Source of the DNA: CAYYWP01 sp964475125
GTDB lineage: Bacteria; Desulfobacterota; Binatia; HRBIN30; CADEER01
Length of the DNA: 64,000 bases
Assembly (NCBI GenBank): GCA_964475125.1
Contig: CAYYWP010000001.1
Span: 1-64,000, forward strand
Reading direction: 5' to 3'
In this document: positions 55,548 to 63,650 of the stretch, one piece after another
How the letters are laid out: every line of letters begins with the position of its first letter
Numbering within the stretch: position 1 is the stretch's first letter
Position numbers and translations under genes: made by a program
Notes under the pieces: model-generated
The model's input: only the letters and a program-made list of their open reading frames with translations
What the model was told of the DNA's origin: nothing
The model's database searches: none

Positions 55548-56717
55548 TCAGCCCCCCAGTGCCTCGCGCATGCGCTCCATGGCGGTCTCCAGGCGCGCAT
55601 CAGGCACCGTCAGCGACAACCGAAAGAACCCCTCGCCGAACTCGCCGTAGCCACGTCCCGGGGCAACCACGACGTGGGCCTTGGCCAGCATCATGTCGGC
55701 GAACTCCAGACTCGACAGCTGATTCGGCGTCGGCACCCACAGATAGAAGGTGCCACGGGCGGGCGCGTACTCGATGCCCATCTGCCGCAACGTGGCGACC
55801 ACCAGGTCGCGCCGGCGTTTGTATAGCTGCAGCATGTGCGGGATGGTCGCCTCGCAGCGGCTGAAGGCGGCGATGGCGGCGTATTGCACGGCGTTGAAGA
55901 CGCCGGAATCGGTGTTTTCCTTCACCTTGGCCATCGCCGCGATCAGGTCGGGATTGCCCAGCGCCATGCCGATCCGCCAGCCGGTCATGTTGAACGGCTT
56001 GGAGAGCGAGTTCAGCTCGATGCCGACCTCCTTGGCCCCGGCAACGGAGAGAAAACTGAGCGGCTGCTCGCCGTCGAAGACGATCTCGATGTACGGATTG
56101 TCGTAGCAGACCGCGATGTCATAGGTGCGGGCGAACTCGACCAGCTCCTTGAGGAAGGCGGTGGTCGCCACGGCGCCGGTCGGGTTGTTGGGGTAATTCA
56201 GGTACATCGCCCGCGCCCGCTTGGCGGTCGCCGATGGGATGTCGCGCAGGACAGGCACATAGCCGTCCGCGGCCCGGATCGGTACGTTCACCGGCTCCCC
56301 GCCGGCCATCAGGATGCTGGCTCGATAGGCCGGGTAGCCCGGATCGGTCATGAGCACGACATCGCCGGGGTTGACGCGCGCCAGCGCGAAATGGTGGCAG
56401 CCTTCCTTGGAGCCGATCAGGCCTAGGACCTCGCGCTCGGGGTCGACGGCGACGCCGTAACGGCGCGCGTACCAGCTCGCCACCGCATCGCGGAACCCTC
56501 GCATCCCCTTCTCCTCATCGGTGGGATACTGGTGGTTGGCCGGGTCGCGAGCGGCCCGGGCGAGCTCATCGATGATCTCATCTGGGGTCGGCTCGACCGG
56601 GTCGCCAATCGCCAGGCTGACGACGTCGATGCCTGCCGCCTTGGCGCGCCCGATCTTCTGGCGCAGCTCCATGAACAGATACGGCGGGATCTTCTGCAAG
56701 CGCTGCGCTGACTCCAT
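55548..56717 (-). CDS. dapL: LL-diaminopimelate aminotransferase
   Basis: A 389-residue class I/II aminotransferase that turns tetrahydrodipicolinate directly into LL-DAP, bypassing the acyl steps (DapD, DapC, DapE). It has VVSLAIGDPVEPTPDEII near residue 33, YLNYPNNPTGAVATTAFLKE near residue 164, and the PLP lysine in ELNSLSKPFNMTGWRIGMA near residue 235. Placement beside dapF-dapA-dapB supports the DapL call over other aminotransferases of this subfamily; length and MESAQRLQKIPPYLFMEL start suggest the DapL2 group. It lies on the opposite strand from the other dap genes, so it has its own control. Confidence 0.88.
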   Translation of the reverse strand: MESAQRLQKIPPYLFMELRQKIGRAKAAGIDVVSLAIGDPVEPTPDEIIDELARAARDPANHQYPTDEEKGMRGFRDAVASWYARRYGVAVDPEREVLGLIGSKEGCHHFALARVNPGDVVLMTDPGYPAYRASILMAGGEPVNVPIRAADGYVPVLRDIPSATAKRARAMYLNYPNNPTGAVATTAFLKELVEFARTYDIAVCYDNPYIEIVFDGEQPLSFLSVAGAKEVGIELNSLSKPFNMTGWRIGMALGNPDLIAAMAKVKENTDSGVFNAVQYAAIAAFSRCEATIPHMLQLYKRRRDLVVATLRQMGIEYAPARGTFYLWVPTPNQLSSLEFADMMLAKAHVVVAPGRGYGEFGEGFFRLSLTVPDARLETAMERMREALGG

Positions 56718-56954
56718 CCACCCTCCCGAAAGCCGGCCCGGATCTGACGAGCGCTGCAGTTAGCACCCGCCCGGACGCGCCTCAAGCAGGCGCTCCGTCC
56801 CTCGAAGCTTCGGTTGCAAACGCGGACGGATCTCTGTAAAAAGCGCGCCAATCAGGTCTGTCAACCCAGACCTGATCGAGGAGCAGCGGTTGCCAGCGCT
56901 CCTGGCAGCCGACTGGGGCAGTGGCGCGTGTGGGTGTGCGGGAGGTTGGATGGT

Positions 56955-57455
56955 ATGCCCCACCGGGTATTCATCGGAATAGGGTCCAACCTGGGCGAAC
57001 GGCGCAGCAACTGCCGCGAGGCCCGGAGGCGGATCGCCGAGCTGCCCAAGACCAGGCTGATCAAGGAATCGTCGCTCTACGAGAGCGAGCCACACGGTGA
57101 CGCCAAGACGTGGTTCGCCAATAGCGTGGTCGAGATCGAGACCGACCTCGGCGCTGCGGAGCTGCTGAAGCGACTGCAGGGGATCGAGAAGGAAATGGGC
57201 CGCAAGCGCACCAAAGGGAAGCGCTGGGGTTCGCGCATCATCGACCTGGACATCCTGTTTTTCAACATGGAGCAAATCAACAAGCGGAATCTGAGAGTTC
57301 CGCACCCGCGCCTGGCCGAGCGGCGCTTCGTGCTGCTGCCGTTGAGCGAGCTGGCTCCCCAGCTCATCCATCCGCGCCTGAACGTGTCGGTCTCTGAGCT
57401 TCTCGCCACCGTGAAGGATGCGAAGAAGATCCACATGATGAGCAGCGCCGAATAG
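56955..57455 (+). CDS. folK: 6-hydroxymethyl-dihydropterin pyrophosphokinase
   Basis: A 166-residue HPPK that puts pyrophosphate on hydroxymethyl-dihydropterin for folate synthesis. GGAGG stands nine bases before the ATG at 56955. It begins RVFIGIGSNLGERRSNCREA; ESEPHGDAKTWFANSVVEIE near residue 44, the RIIDLDILFFN block near residue 95 with metal Asps, and LRVPHPRLAERRFVLLPLSE complete the family pattern. No folB or folP neighbours; the PTPS-like gene at 61345 may supply the substrate. Confidence 0.94.
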   Translation: MPHRVFIGIGSNLGERRSNCREARRRIAELPKTRLIKESSLYESEPHGDAKTWFANSVVEIETDLGAAELLKRLQGIEKEMGRKRTKGKRWGSRIIDLDILFFNMEQINKRNLRVPHPRLAERRFVLLPLSELAPQLIHPRLNVSVSELLATVKDAKKIHMMSSAE

Positions 57456-57531
57456 GAGCGCGTCACCCGTCACCGCTGCGCCAAGGACGACAATTGCGTG
57501 CCGCTTGGTCTGCGGCCGTGGCCGACTGAAG

Positions 57532-57678
57532 ATGGCGATCACCGAACGGGTTCGGTGGGCGCGGTTCCTGCTTGGAAGGCCGGGCATGGTCGAGAAGCTG
57601 CCGCGCTGGTGGCCCCTAGTGGCCGGGCTGAGTGTGTTGGCGGCCCTGCTGGTATCGATCCCAGTCGTCGGGCGCTAG
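57532..57678 (+). CDS. Possible small single-span membrane protein
   Basis: A 48-codon frame. From an inner ATG at 57586, preceded by GGAAGG at seven bases, it reads MVEKLPRWWPLVAGLSVLAA then LLVSIPVVGR and stops: a charged and Trp-rich start plus one clean membrane helix. The upstream ATG at 57532 would add 18 residues. It lies 76 bases after folK. Small proteins of this shape are common and unnamed, so the call rests on the good ribosome site and the helix. Confidence 0.4.
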   Translation: MAITERVRWARFLLGRPGMVEKLPRWWPLVAGLSVLAALLVSIPVVGR

Positions 57679-57707
57679 GCGGGCCTGGCTCGCCTGAGGT
57701 CAGCAGT

Positions 57708-57795
57708 CCGTTGGAAAAGACCGCGCTCATCCTTTCGACGGGCTCAGGATCTGTCCTGAGCTTGTCCAAGGGCGAGCGGAATGCACTTTTTCAAC
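57708..57795. repeat. Family B palindromic element, single-hairpin copy
   Basis: The element begins CCGTTGGAAAAGACCGCGCT and ends with AATGCACTTTTTCAAC, the inverted equivalent. The core CCTTTCGACGGGCTCAGGA pairs with TCCTGAGCTTGTCCAAGG. It stands 6 bases before a family C element, as other B copies stand beside family A. Confidence 0.75.
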
Positions 57796-57801
57796 AGGCA
57801 G

Positions 57802-58001
57802 TTAGCCCCGAATCCGAAAAAAACCTTTCACCACGAAGTCGACGAAGACCGCGAAGATCACGGCTCAGGCGGCGGTGCTTCGATCGGCTTCAACCCCACA
57901 ACCAAGAGCTTCTCTTCCTTCTCGCAGCGCCGTAAAGACCCCTTGCCATGCGAGTGCTTCGTGGCCTTCGTGGTTTCAAGGAATTTCGGATTTAGGGTTA
58001 G
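57802..58001. repeat. Family C inverted-repeat element (MITE-like), long copy
   Basis: About 200 bp bounded by TTAGCCCCGAATCCGAAAAA on the left and, read from the right on the - strand, CTAACCCTAAATCCGAAATT. ACCACGAAG follows each end on its own strand (near 57828 and 57975). It is the inverted counterpart of the copy at 36128-36240, with a longer middle. No transposase is encoded. Confidence 0.8.
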
Positions 58002-58025
58002 GGCGGCCTGCCGGGGCTCGTCTCC

Positions 58026-58250
58026 TCAGGTGTGAATACAGAGGCGCCAGAGGCCGCCGCTGGCGACGGGTGGATCCACGGCATAGCCTTCGGCCTCGGC
58101 GGCGCGCGGGATGTCGCGGACGGCCTGCGGGTCGTCGAGCACGAGCGTCAGTCTGGCACCGCGCGCCAGGCCTTCCAGGCGGACCTTGGCGTGGGCCCAG
58201 TTGAGTGGGCAGCGCATCCCCCGCAAGTCGAGCTGCTCTTCGTCGATCAT
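58026..58250 (-). CDS. TusA/SirA-family sulfur carrier-like protein
   Basis: A 74-residue protein of the TusA fold. It begins EEQLDLRGMRCPLNWAHAKV; the Cys of the CPxP motif is kept but the motif reads CPLN. LEGLARGARLTLVLDDPQAV and DIPRAAEAEGY complete the fold. TusA passes sulfur for tRNA thiolation; other family members serve sulfur oxidation or selenium metabolism. The Pro to Asn change is seen in various YedF/TusA relatives, so the exact role is open. It stands alone on the - strand between a repeat and the helicase gene. Confidence 0.82.
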   Translation of the reverse strand: MIDEEQLDLRGMRCPLNWAHAKVRLEGLARGARLTLVLDDPQAVRDIPRAAEAEGYAVDPPVASGGLWRLCIHT

Positions 58251-58367
58251 TTTCCTCGTCCGGCGACGCCACGCCGGTGGCCCCCGGCGGCCCCGAGCTG
58301 GTAAGCTCCTAGCGCGTCGGAACGACCGGCGCGAGCCTCACCCTAGACCCGGCCCTGACGCCTGCAG

Positions 58368-60353
58368 ATGACCACGCCGAGCGATACCTACGTGTTGCGG
58401 CGTCCCGCCCGCACGGCGCAGTTTCGCATCGACTACGCCAACGAGTTGAACGCGGCGCAGCTGGCGGCGGTGACCACCACCGAGGGGCCCGTCTTGGTAG
58501 TGGCCGGCGCCGGCAGTGGCAAGACGCGCACGCTGGTGTTCCGCGTCGCCCGCCTCGTCGAGCAGGCGGTCGACCCGCACGCCATTCTGCTGCTCACGTT
58601 TACGCGCAAGGCCGCCGCCGAAATGTTGCGCCGCGCCAGTGGCCTGCTCGACGGGCGCTGTGAGACGGTGGGCGGCGGGACGTTTCACTCCTTCGCCAAC
58701 CTGACTCTGCGTCGCCACGGCGCCGCCCTCGGCCTGCCCAGCCACTTCACCATCCTCGACCGCGGCGACAGCGAGGACGTCGTCGGCTTGCTGCGCGCCC
58801 GACTGGGACTGGACAAGCGCGACAAGCGCTTTCCTCGCAAGCAGACCATCACGGAATTGTTCAGCCTGGCCGTCAATCGCTCGCTGGCGCTCCCGGCCCT
58901 GCTCGACGGCGCCTATTCCCACCTCCTCGAGCACGCCGACGACTTGCTGGCGCTGCGCGATGCCTATGCCGCGTACAAGCGCGAGCGCCATGTCGTCGAC
59001 TACGACGATCTCCTGGTGCGCTTGCACGACCTGCTCGCCGAACATGAGGACGTGCGCCACCAGCTCGCCCGGCACTACCGCTACATCATGGTCGACGAAT
59101 ATCAGGACACCAACCCCCTCCAGGCGGCGATCGTGCGCTTGCTCGGTGCCGCGCACGGCAATGTCATGGCGGTCGGCGACGACGCGCAGAGCATCTACGC
59201 CTTCCGCGGCGCCGACTTCCGCAACATCATGGATTTCCCGACCCTGTTTCCCGGCGCGCGCATCATCGCCCTGGAAGAGAACTATCGCAGCACGCAGCCG
59301 ATTCTCGACGTCGCCAACGCCGTCATGACGGCGGCGCGCGAGCAGTACACGAAGGTCCTGTTCACCCGCGAGCCGGCCGGCCCGCCGCCGCTGCTGATCG
59401 CGGCGGAAAACGAGAACTATCAATCGCGCTTCATTTGCCAGCGCATCCTCGAGTTGCGCGAGGAGGGCGTGCCGCTGCCGGACATCGCCGTGCTGTTCCG
59501 CTCCAGCTTCCACTCTTTCGATCTGGAGCTCGAGCTGGCGCGCGCCGACCTTCCGTTTATCAAGCGCGGCGGGTTCAAGTTCGTCGAAACCGCTCATGTC
59601 AAGGACGCACTGGCGCACCTCCGCGTCCTGCAGAACCCGCGCGACGCCGTGTCCTGGCACCGTTTGCTGATGCTGATCGGCAGCGTCGGCCCGCGCACGG
59701 CCAGCGATCTGACCACCGACATCCTCGCCGCCGACGATGTGCCCGCCCTGCTCGATGGCGTCGCCGGCCGCCCGTTCAGCACCGATCTGCGCGCCCTGGC
59801 CGGTCTCCTGCGGCGCATCGGCAGCGGCGCTCGACCGCCGGCGGAGCAGCTCAGCGAGGTCCTGCGCTATTACGAACCGCTGCTCAAGCGTCTGCACCCC
59901 GACGATTACCCGAAACGGCATCGCGACCTGGAGCACTTTCTCAGCATCGCGGTGCGCTATCGGTCGCTCGAATCGCTGCTCAGCGACATGGCCCTAGAAC
60001 CGCCGAACGACAGCGTCGGCGAGGTCCTCGCCACGGACGTCGACGAGGGCCTCCTCACCCTGTCGACCATCCACTCGGCCAAAGGCCTCGAATGGCACAC
60101 GGTGTTCGTGCTCTGGCTGGTCGACGGGCGCCTGCCGTCGACCTACAGCATGCACGGCGACGAGGAGATCGAGGAGGAGCGCCGGCTGCTCTATGTGGCG
60201 ATCACCCGCGCCAAGCGGCAGCTCTACCTCTCCTATCCGATCAACATGTACGATCGCGTCAGCGGCATGGTGCTGGCCAAACCATCGCGGTTTCTCGACG
60301 GCATCGGCCGCGACGTGCTCAAGCCCGTGCAACTGGTCGAAGCCTACGACTGA
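58368..60353 (+). CDS. UvrD/PcrA/Rep-type DNA helicase
   Basis: A 661-residue superfamily 1A helicase with motifs in order: Q-like NAAQLAAVTTTEGPVLVVAG, Walker A AGAGSGKTRTLVFRVARL near residue 47, TFTRKAAAEMLRR, Walker B IMVDEYQDTNPLQ near residue 242, GDDAQSIYAFRGADFRNI near residue 270, ALEENYRSTQ, LSTIHSAKGLEWHTVFV near residue 562 and LLYVAITRAKRQLYLSY near residue 610. It is shorter than E. coli UvrD (720) and lacks the long C-terminal tail. It may serve repair or fork restart; it could not be assigned to UvrD or Rep. Confidence 0.92.
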   Translation: MTTPSDTYVLRRPARTAQFRIDYANELNAAQLAAVTTTEGPVLVVAGAGSGKTRTLVFRVARLVEQAVDPHAILLLTFTRKAAAEMLRRASGLLDGRCETVGGGTFHSFANLTLRRHGAALGLPSHFTILDRGDSEDVVGLLRARLGLDKRDKRFPRKQTITELFSLAVNRSLALPALLDGAYSHLLEHADDLLALRDAYAAYKRERHVVDYDDLLVRLHDLLAEHEDVRHQLARHYRYIMVDEYQDTNPLQAAIVRLLGAAHGNVMAVGDDAQSIYAFRGADFRNIMDFPTLFPGARIIALEENYRSTQPILDVANAVMTAAREQYTKVLFTREPAGPPPLLIAAENENYQSRFICQRILELREEGVPLPDIAVLFRSSFHSFDLELELARADLPFIKRGGFKFVETAHVKDALAHLRVLQNPRDAVSWHRLLMLIGSVGPRTASDLTTDILAADDVPALLDGVAGRPFSTDLRALAGLLRRIGSGARPPAEQLSEVLRYYEPLLKRLHPDDYPKRHRDLEHFLSIAVRYRSLESLLSDMALEPPNDSVGEVLATDVDEGLLTLSTIHSAKGLEWHTVFVLWLVDGRLPSTYSMHGDEEIEEERRLLYVAITRAKRQLYLSYPINMYDRVSGMVLAKPSRFLDGIGRDVLKPVQLVEAYD

Positions 60354-60462
60354 GCGTTTGCACCACCGATGAACGCCGATCGCTGCCTCCGTCGGTGTTC
60401 ATCTGGGGTTCCAGCCTTCTGTTGGCTTCCGGGTCAACAGGGGTGCAATGGGGCGGCGCGGC

Positions 60463-60903
60463 TCATTGCCAGCCGATCGGCTCATAGCCTTTGTCGCGCA
60501 GGCACTTGTCGACGAAGTTGCGATAGACCGGATCGGGCTCGGGGGCGCGGAACATCCAGCCGAAAAGCGTGCCGAGCAGCCCTGCCGTCGCCCCGCCGGC
60601 GGCCCCTGCCGCGGCGCCTTGCACCGGATCGCCGCCCACCGCACCAGCGACCGCCCCGGTCGCCGCACCGACGGTGGCGCCGACGCCGACATTTTGTGCC
60701 GTCTCCTTGGCCATCTGGCCGCCCTGACCGCCTGATTTGACGAACTCGCTGGCTTGCTGCTCGCAGGCCGCGACATCGCGATCGGCCTGCGCCGCGCCGA
60801 CCTTATTGTACTGCTCGTTCGGGTACAGGGTGGGACGACTGGTGCTGCAGCCGGCCAGGACGATGACCAGCCCGGCTACGGCCCTGCGACGTAATGGCAT
60901 CAT
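60463..60903 (-). CDS. Glycine-zipper lipoprotein
   Basis: A protein of about 146 residues with signal PLRRRAVAGLVIVLAGC, a good lipobox. Residues 30-60 carry two Cys-free helical parts and YNKVGAAQADRDVAACEQQA. A glycine-zipper region follows (GVGATVGAATGAVAGAVGGD, GAAAGAAGGATAGLLGTLFG), which forms membrane-packing helices, and then DPVYRNFVDKCLRDKGYEPI. This C-terminal motif, found in many small proteobacterial outer-membrane lipoproteins (FVDRCLxERGY type), is of unknown function. It converges on the helicase gene. Confidence 0.8.
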   Translation of the reverse strand: MMPLRRRAVAGLVIVLAGCSTSRPTLYPNEQYNKVGAAQADRDVAACEQQASEFVKSGGQGGQMAKETAQNVGVGATVGAATGAVAGAVGGDPVQGAAAGAAGGATAGLLGTLFGWMFRAPEPDPVYRNFVDKCLRDKGYEPIGWQ

Positions 60904-60964
60904 GGGTCCGTGATACCGGGTTCGTCGCCGTGCCGCCAGTCGCACGGATTGACTTTCCCACCCC

Positions 60965-61303
60965 GTGCTCCTACGCCTGAGCCCGGTTGTGGGATCGAGC
61001 GTGCGCTGGCTGATACTCGTTCCGTTCTACTTTTTCGCCGCTGTAGGGGTGTTCTTCGCCCTCAGTCTCCTCTGTCGTGGACTGCGACTGGCACTGGCCG
61101 CCAACACGGCCGCCGTCGCATCGGCATTGTTGGGCCTGGTTGTGGTCTTCGTTCCGCTGCTGAGCGGTCGAGTTCCGCTGCCCGACTATTCGCTGCGTGC
61201 GCTGCTGCCCTTGCTGCTGGGCGGCTTCGCCCTGGCGGCGCTCGATCTGTTCGCCGCGGCACATCGTCCGCTGCCGCTCGACCGCGAGCTCGGCGAGCCG
61301 TGA
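60965..61303 (+). CDS. Small integral membrane protein of unknown function
   Basis: A 112-residue protein with about four hydrophobic stretches (WLILVPFYFFAAVGVFFALS, LALAANTAAVASALLGLVVV, FVPLL, LRALLPLLLGGFALAALDLF). I do not recognise it. The GTG at 60965 is the assumed start; GTG codons further in are possible. It diverges from the glycine-zipper gene and is followed by the PTPS-like gene in the same direction. Confidence 0.55.
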   Translation: MLLRLSPVVGSSVRWLILVPFYFFAAVGVFFALSLLCRGLRLALAANTAAVASALLGLVVVFVPLLSGRVPLPDYSLRALLPLLLGGFALAALDLFAAAHRPLPLDRELGEP

Positions 61304-61344
61304 ACCGCCGGGCGTCCAGACTGTCGGCGCCCGCCACAGCGACC

Positions 61345-61836
61345 ATGGCCCAACACGAGTCGTTTCATATTCACGTCAGCAAGGACTACCTCAAGTTCTC
61401 GGCCGCGCACTTCATGGCCTACCCCGGCTTTCGCGAGCGCCTGCACGGCCATAACTACCGGCTGTCGATCGCCTTGCACGGTCAGCTCGGCGCCCAGGGC
61501 TACGTGGTCGATTTCGGCATCGTCAAGAAGATCGCCCGCCGCCTGTGCGAGCGACTCGACGAACGCGTGCTCATTCCGAGTCGGAGCGATTGTCTGACGA
61601 TCGTCACCGGACCCGACGCCGTCATTGTGCGCTACGAGCGCGACGAGTTTCGTTTTCCGCTCGGCGACGTGTTCTTGATCCCCATCGTCCACACGTCGGT
61701 GGAGGAAATCGCACGCTATCTGACCGGCGAGCTGCGCCGCGAGCTCGACGCCGAGGGCATCGGTTCGCTCCACACCCTCGAGGTCGCGGTCGAAGAGAGC
61801 TTCGGCCAACAGGCTGTCTACCAATGCGAGGGCTGA
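61345..61836 (+). CDS. 6-pyruvoyl-tetrahydropterin synthase/QueD-like protein, PTPS-III-type motif
   Basis: A 163-residue T-fold protein beginning MAQHESFHIHVSKDYLKFSA with zinc ligands AAHF and LHGHNYRLSIAL. Late blocks VVDFGIVKKIARRLCERLDE near residue 52, PIVHTSVEEIARYLTGEL near residue 112 and EVAVEESFGQQAVY fit. In PTPS and QueD a catalytic Cys precedes HGH (CxxxHGH); here the sequence is FRERLHGHNY, with Glu three before the first His (ExxHGH) and no Cys. That motif marks the PTPS-III group, which can replace dihydroneopterin aldolase (FolB) in folate synthesis. A folate role therefore competes with queuosine. Confidence 0.82.
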   Translation: MAQHESFHIHVSKDYLKFSAAHFMAYPGFRERLHGHNYRLSIALHGQLGAQGYVVDFGIVKKIARRLCERLDERVLIPSRSDCLTIVTGPDAVIVRYERDEFRFPLGDVFLIPIVHTSVEEIARYLTGELRRELDAEGIGSLHTLEVAVEESFGQQAVYQCEG

Positions 61837-61839
61837 GGC

Positions 61840-62130
61840 ATGTCGGGCCACGCCGGTCTCGCGACGCTGCTGCTCGCCCTGACGTGTGCCGCCTGTGACG
61901 CGCGCCTTCCCGAGCCCGAGTCGGCGGGCGCCCAGCTCTACGCCATCCGATGCGGCGGCTGCCATCGCCTCTACGCGCCGCAGAGTATGACCGGTCCGAT
62001 GTGGAAAGTGACGCTGGCGCGCATGCAAGGCGAGCTGACGCGGCGCGGCATCGAGCCGCTCACGGCAGATGAGACGGCGACGCTGACCGCCTATCTCGAA
62101 TCGCACAGCGCCAGGCCTGGATCGCAATGA
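61840..62130 (+). CDS. Small c-type cytochrome lipoprotein
   Basis: A 96-residue protein: signal ATLLLALTCAACDARLPEPE with a lipobox-like CAAC, then one haem c motif CGGCHRLYAPQSMTGPMWKV (CxxCH) and a later Met in the GxMW stretch that may be the sixth ligand. It looks like a membrane-attached periplasmic monohaem carrier. It starts 3 bases after the PTPS-like gene and overlaps the next start by ATGA, so it belongs to a run with pepA, though the functions seem unrelated. Confidence 0.85.
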   Translation: MSGHAGLATLLLALTCAACDARLPEPESAGAQLYAIRCGGCHRLYAPQSMTGPMWKVTLARMQGELTRRGIEPLTADETATLTAYLESHSARPGSQ

Positions 62131-63650
62131 CTGTCGTTCGCCTCGCCGCTACTCCGCCGGCGCCAGGGCGCGCCGACTTGGTGGTCGTTGCCGCCTGCGG
62201 CGCGGCGCATCTCGCCGCCGCACTGCAAGAATTTCCCCTCGCCGCACGCACCCGCCTACGGGCGGACCTGGCGCGACACCGCTTTTCCCCCAGCCGCGGC
62301 CAAGAGTGCCTGGTTCACGCCCCGGACGGGAGCGCCGGAAACGTCCTCTTCGTCGGTGGCAGCTCGCCCCCCGGGGTGTCCTTCTGGTACGAGGTCGCCG
62401 ACGCCACCGTTCAACACGCGCTGCGCACGCGAGCGCGACACACCGTCGTCGCCTTGCCACCGTACGATGAGGTCGCCACCGTTCAGGCCGTGGCGGAAGG
62501 CATCGCCCTGGCCCGCTACAGCTTCACACGCTATCGCTCGAGTCCGGGACGCCCTCTGTCGCCGCCGATCACCCTGGCCGTGCGGCACGTCGACGCCGCC
62601 CGCCGTGCCGCCGTGCGCGGGGCGCAGATCACCGCCCGCGCCACGGCACTGGCGCGCGACCTCACCAATACCCCTGCGGCGGACCTCGGCCCGCGGGATC
62701 TGGCCGCGGCGGCCCGTCGGGTGGCCGGCAATGGCCTGCGCGTGCGGGTCTTCGATCAGCGCGCCCTCGCTCGTCTCGGCATGGGTGCGATCCTGGGCGT
62801 CGGGCGTGGTAGCAGTCAGCCGCCGCGTTTCGTCGAGATGATCTATCGCCCGGCCCGAGCGCGCGGCTGTGTGGCGCTGGTCGGGAAAGGAATCACCTTC
62901 GATAGCGGCGGGCTGTCGTTGAAGACCGCCGATGCCATGCAGGCACAGAAGCGCGACATGGCCGGCGCGGCGGCCGTCCTGTCCGTCATGTCGGCGCTGC
63001 CGGCGCTGCAACTGCCGCTGGAGGTGCGCGGGTATCTCGCCAGTGCCGAAAACATGCCGAGCGGCAACGCCGTGCGCCCCGGCGACGTCGTGCGGGCATA
63101 CAACGGGACGACCATCGAGGTGCTGAACACGGATGCCGAGGGACGTCTGGTGCTCGCCGATGGTCTCTCCTACGCGGCCCGGCGTCGACCCGACTGCATC
63201 ATCGACCTGGCAACCTTGACGGCCGTGGTGCGCACGGCCCTCGGGCCGCGTTGCGCCGCCGTGCTCGGCACCGACCGGCGACTGATCCGCGAGCTGACCG
63301 CCGCCGCGACGGAAGCCAACGAGATGCTGTGGGAGTTGCCGCTGATCGAAGACTATCGGCGCGATATCGACAGCCGCATCGCCGACCTGAAGAACGTCGG
63401 CGAAGGTCACGCCGGCACGATCGTCGCCGCCCTGTTCCTGCGCGAGTTCGTCGGCGAGGTGCCGTGGGCGCACATCGACTTCTCGAGCACGGTGATGTCG
63501 GAGGGTCTCGCCTGCCACCCAAAGGGTGCCAGCGGGTTCGGCGTGCGGACGCTGCTGCGCTGGCTGGCGCGCCTCGCCGCGGGTCAGCCGGCGAAGCGGC
63601 CCGCGGCGGCGCGCCGCGGGACCACGCGCAGGCCCGCCCGCCGCGCCTGA
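62127..63650 (+). CDS. pepA: Leucyl aminopeptidase (PepA, M17 family)
   Basis: A 507-residue cytosolic dizinc aminopeptidase. The N-terminal domain is variable. The C-terminal catalytic domain carries VGKGITFDSGGLSLK near residue 252 (Lys and Asp), the KRDMAGAAAVLSVMSALPAL helix, and NTDAEGRLVLADGLSYAARR near residue 332 with Asp, Glu and the catalytic Arg. In E. coli PepA also binds DNA as a XerCD accessory factor, which is of interest with xerC and a dif-like site nearby, but this second role is not shown by sequence. Its 3' end overlaps the converging cyclase gene by 67 bases. Confidence 0.93.
   Translation: MTVVRLAATPPAPGRADLVVVAACGAAHLAAALQEFPLAARTRLRADLARHRFSPSRGQECLVHAPDGSAGNVLFVGGSSPPGVSFWYEVADATVQHALRTRARHTVVALPPYDEVATVQAVAEGIALARYSFTRYRSSPGRPLSPPITLAVRHVDAARRAAVRGAQITARATALARDLTNTPAADLGPRDLAAAARRVAGNGLRVRVFDQRALARLGMGAILGVGRGSSQPPRFVEMIYRPARARGCVALVGKGITFDSGGLSLKTADAMQAQKRDMAGAAAVLSVMSALPALQLPLEVRGYLASAENMPSGNAVRPGDVVRAYNGTTIEVLNTDAEGRLVLADGLSYAARRRPDCIIDLATLTAVVRTALGPRCAAVLGTDRRLIRELTAAATEANEMLWELPLIEDYRRDIDSRIADLKNVGEGHAGTIVAALFLREFVGEVPWAHIDFSSTVMSEGLACHPKGASGFGVRTLLRWLARLAAGQPAKRPAAARRGTTRRPARRA

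Noticed and set aside
58338..59936. Open frame opposite the helicase
   Set aside because: Shadow of the helicase gene.
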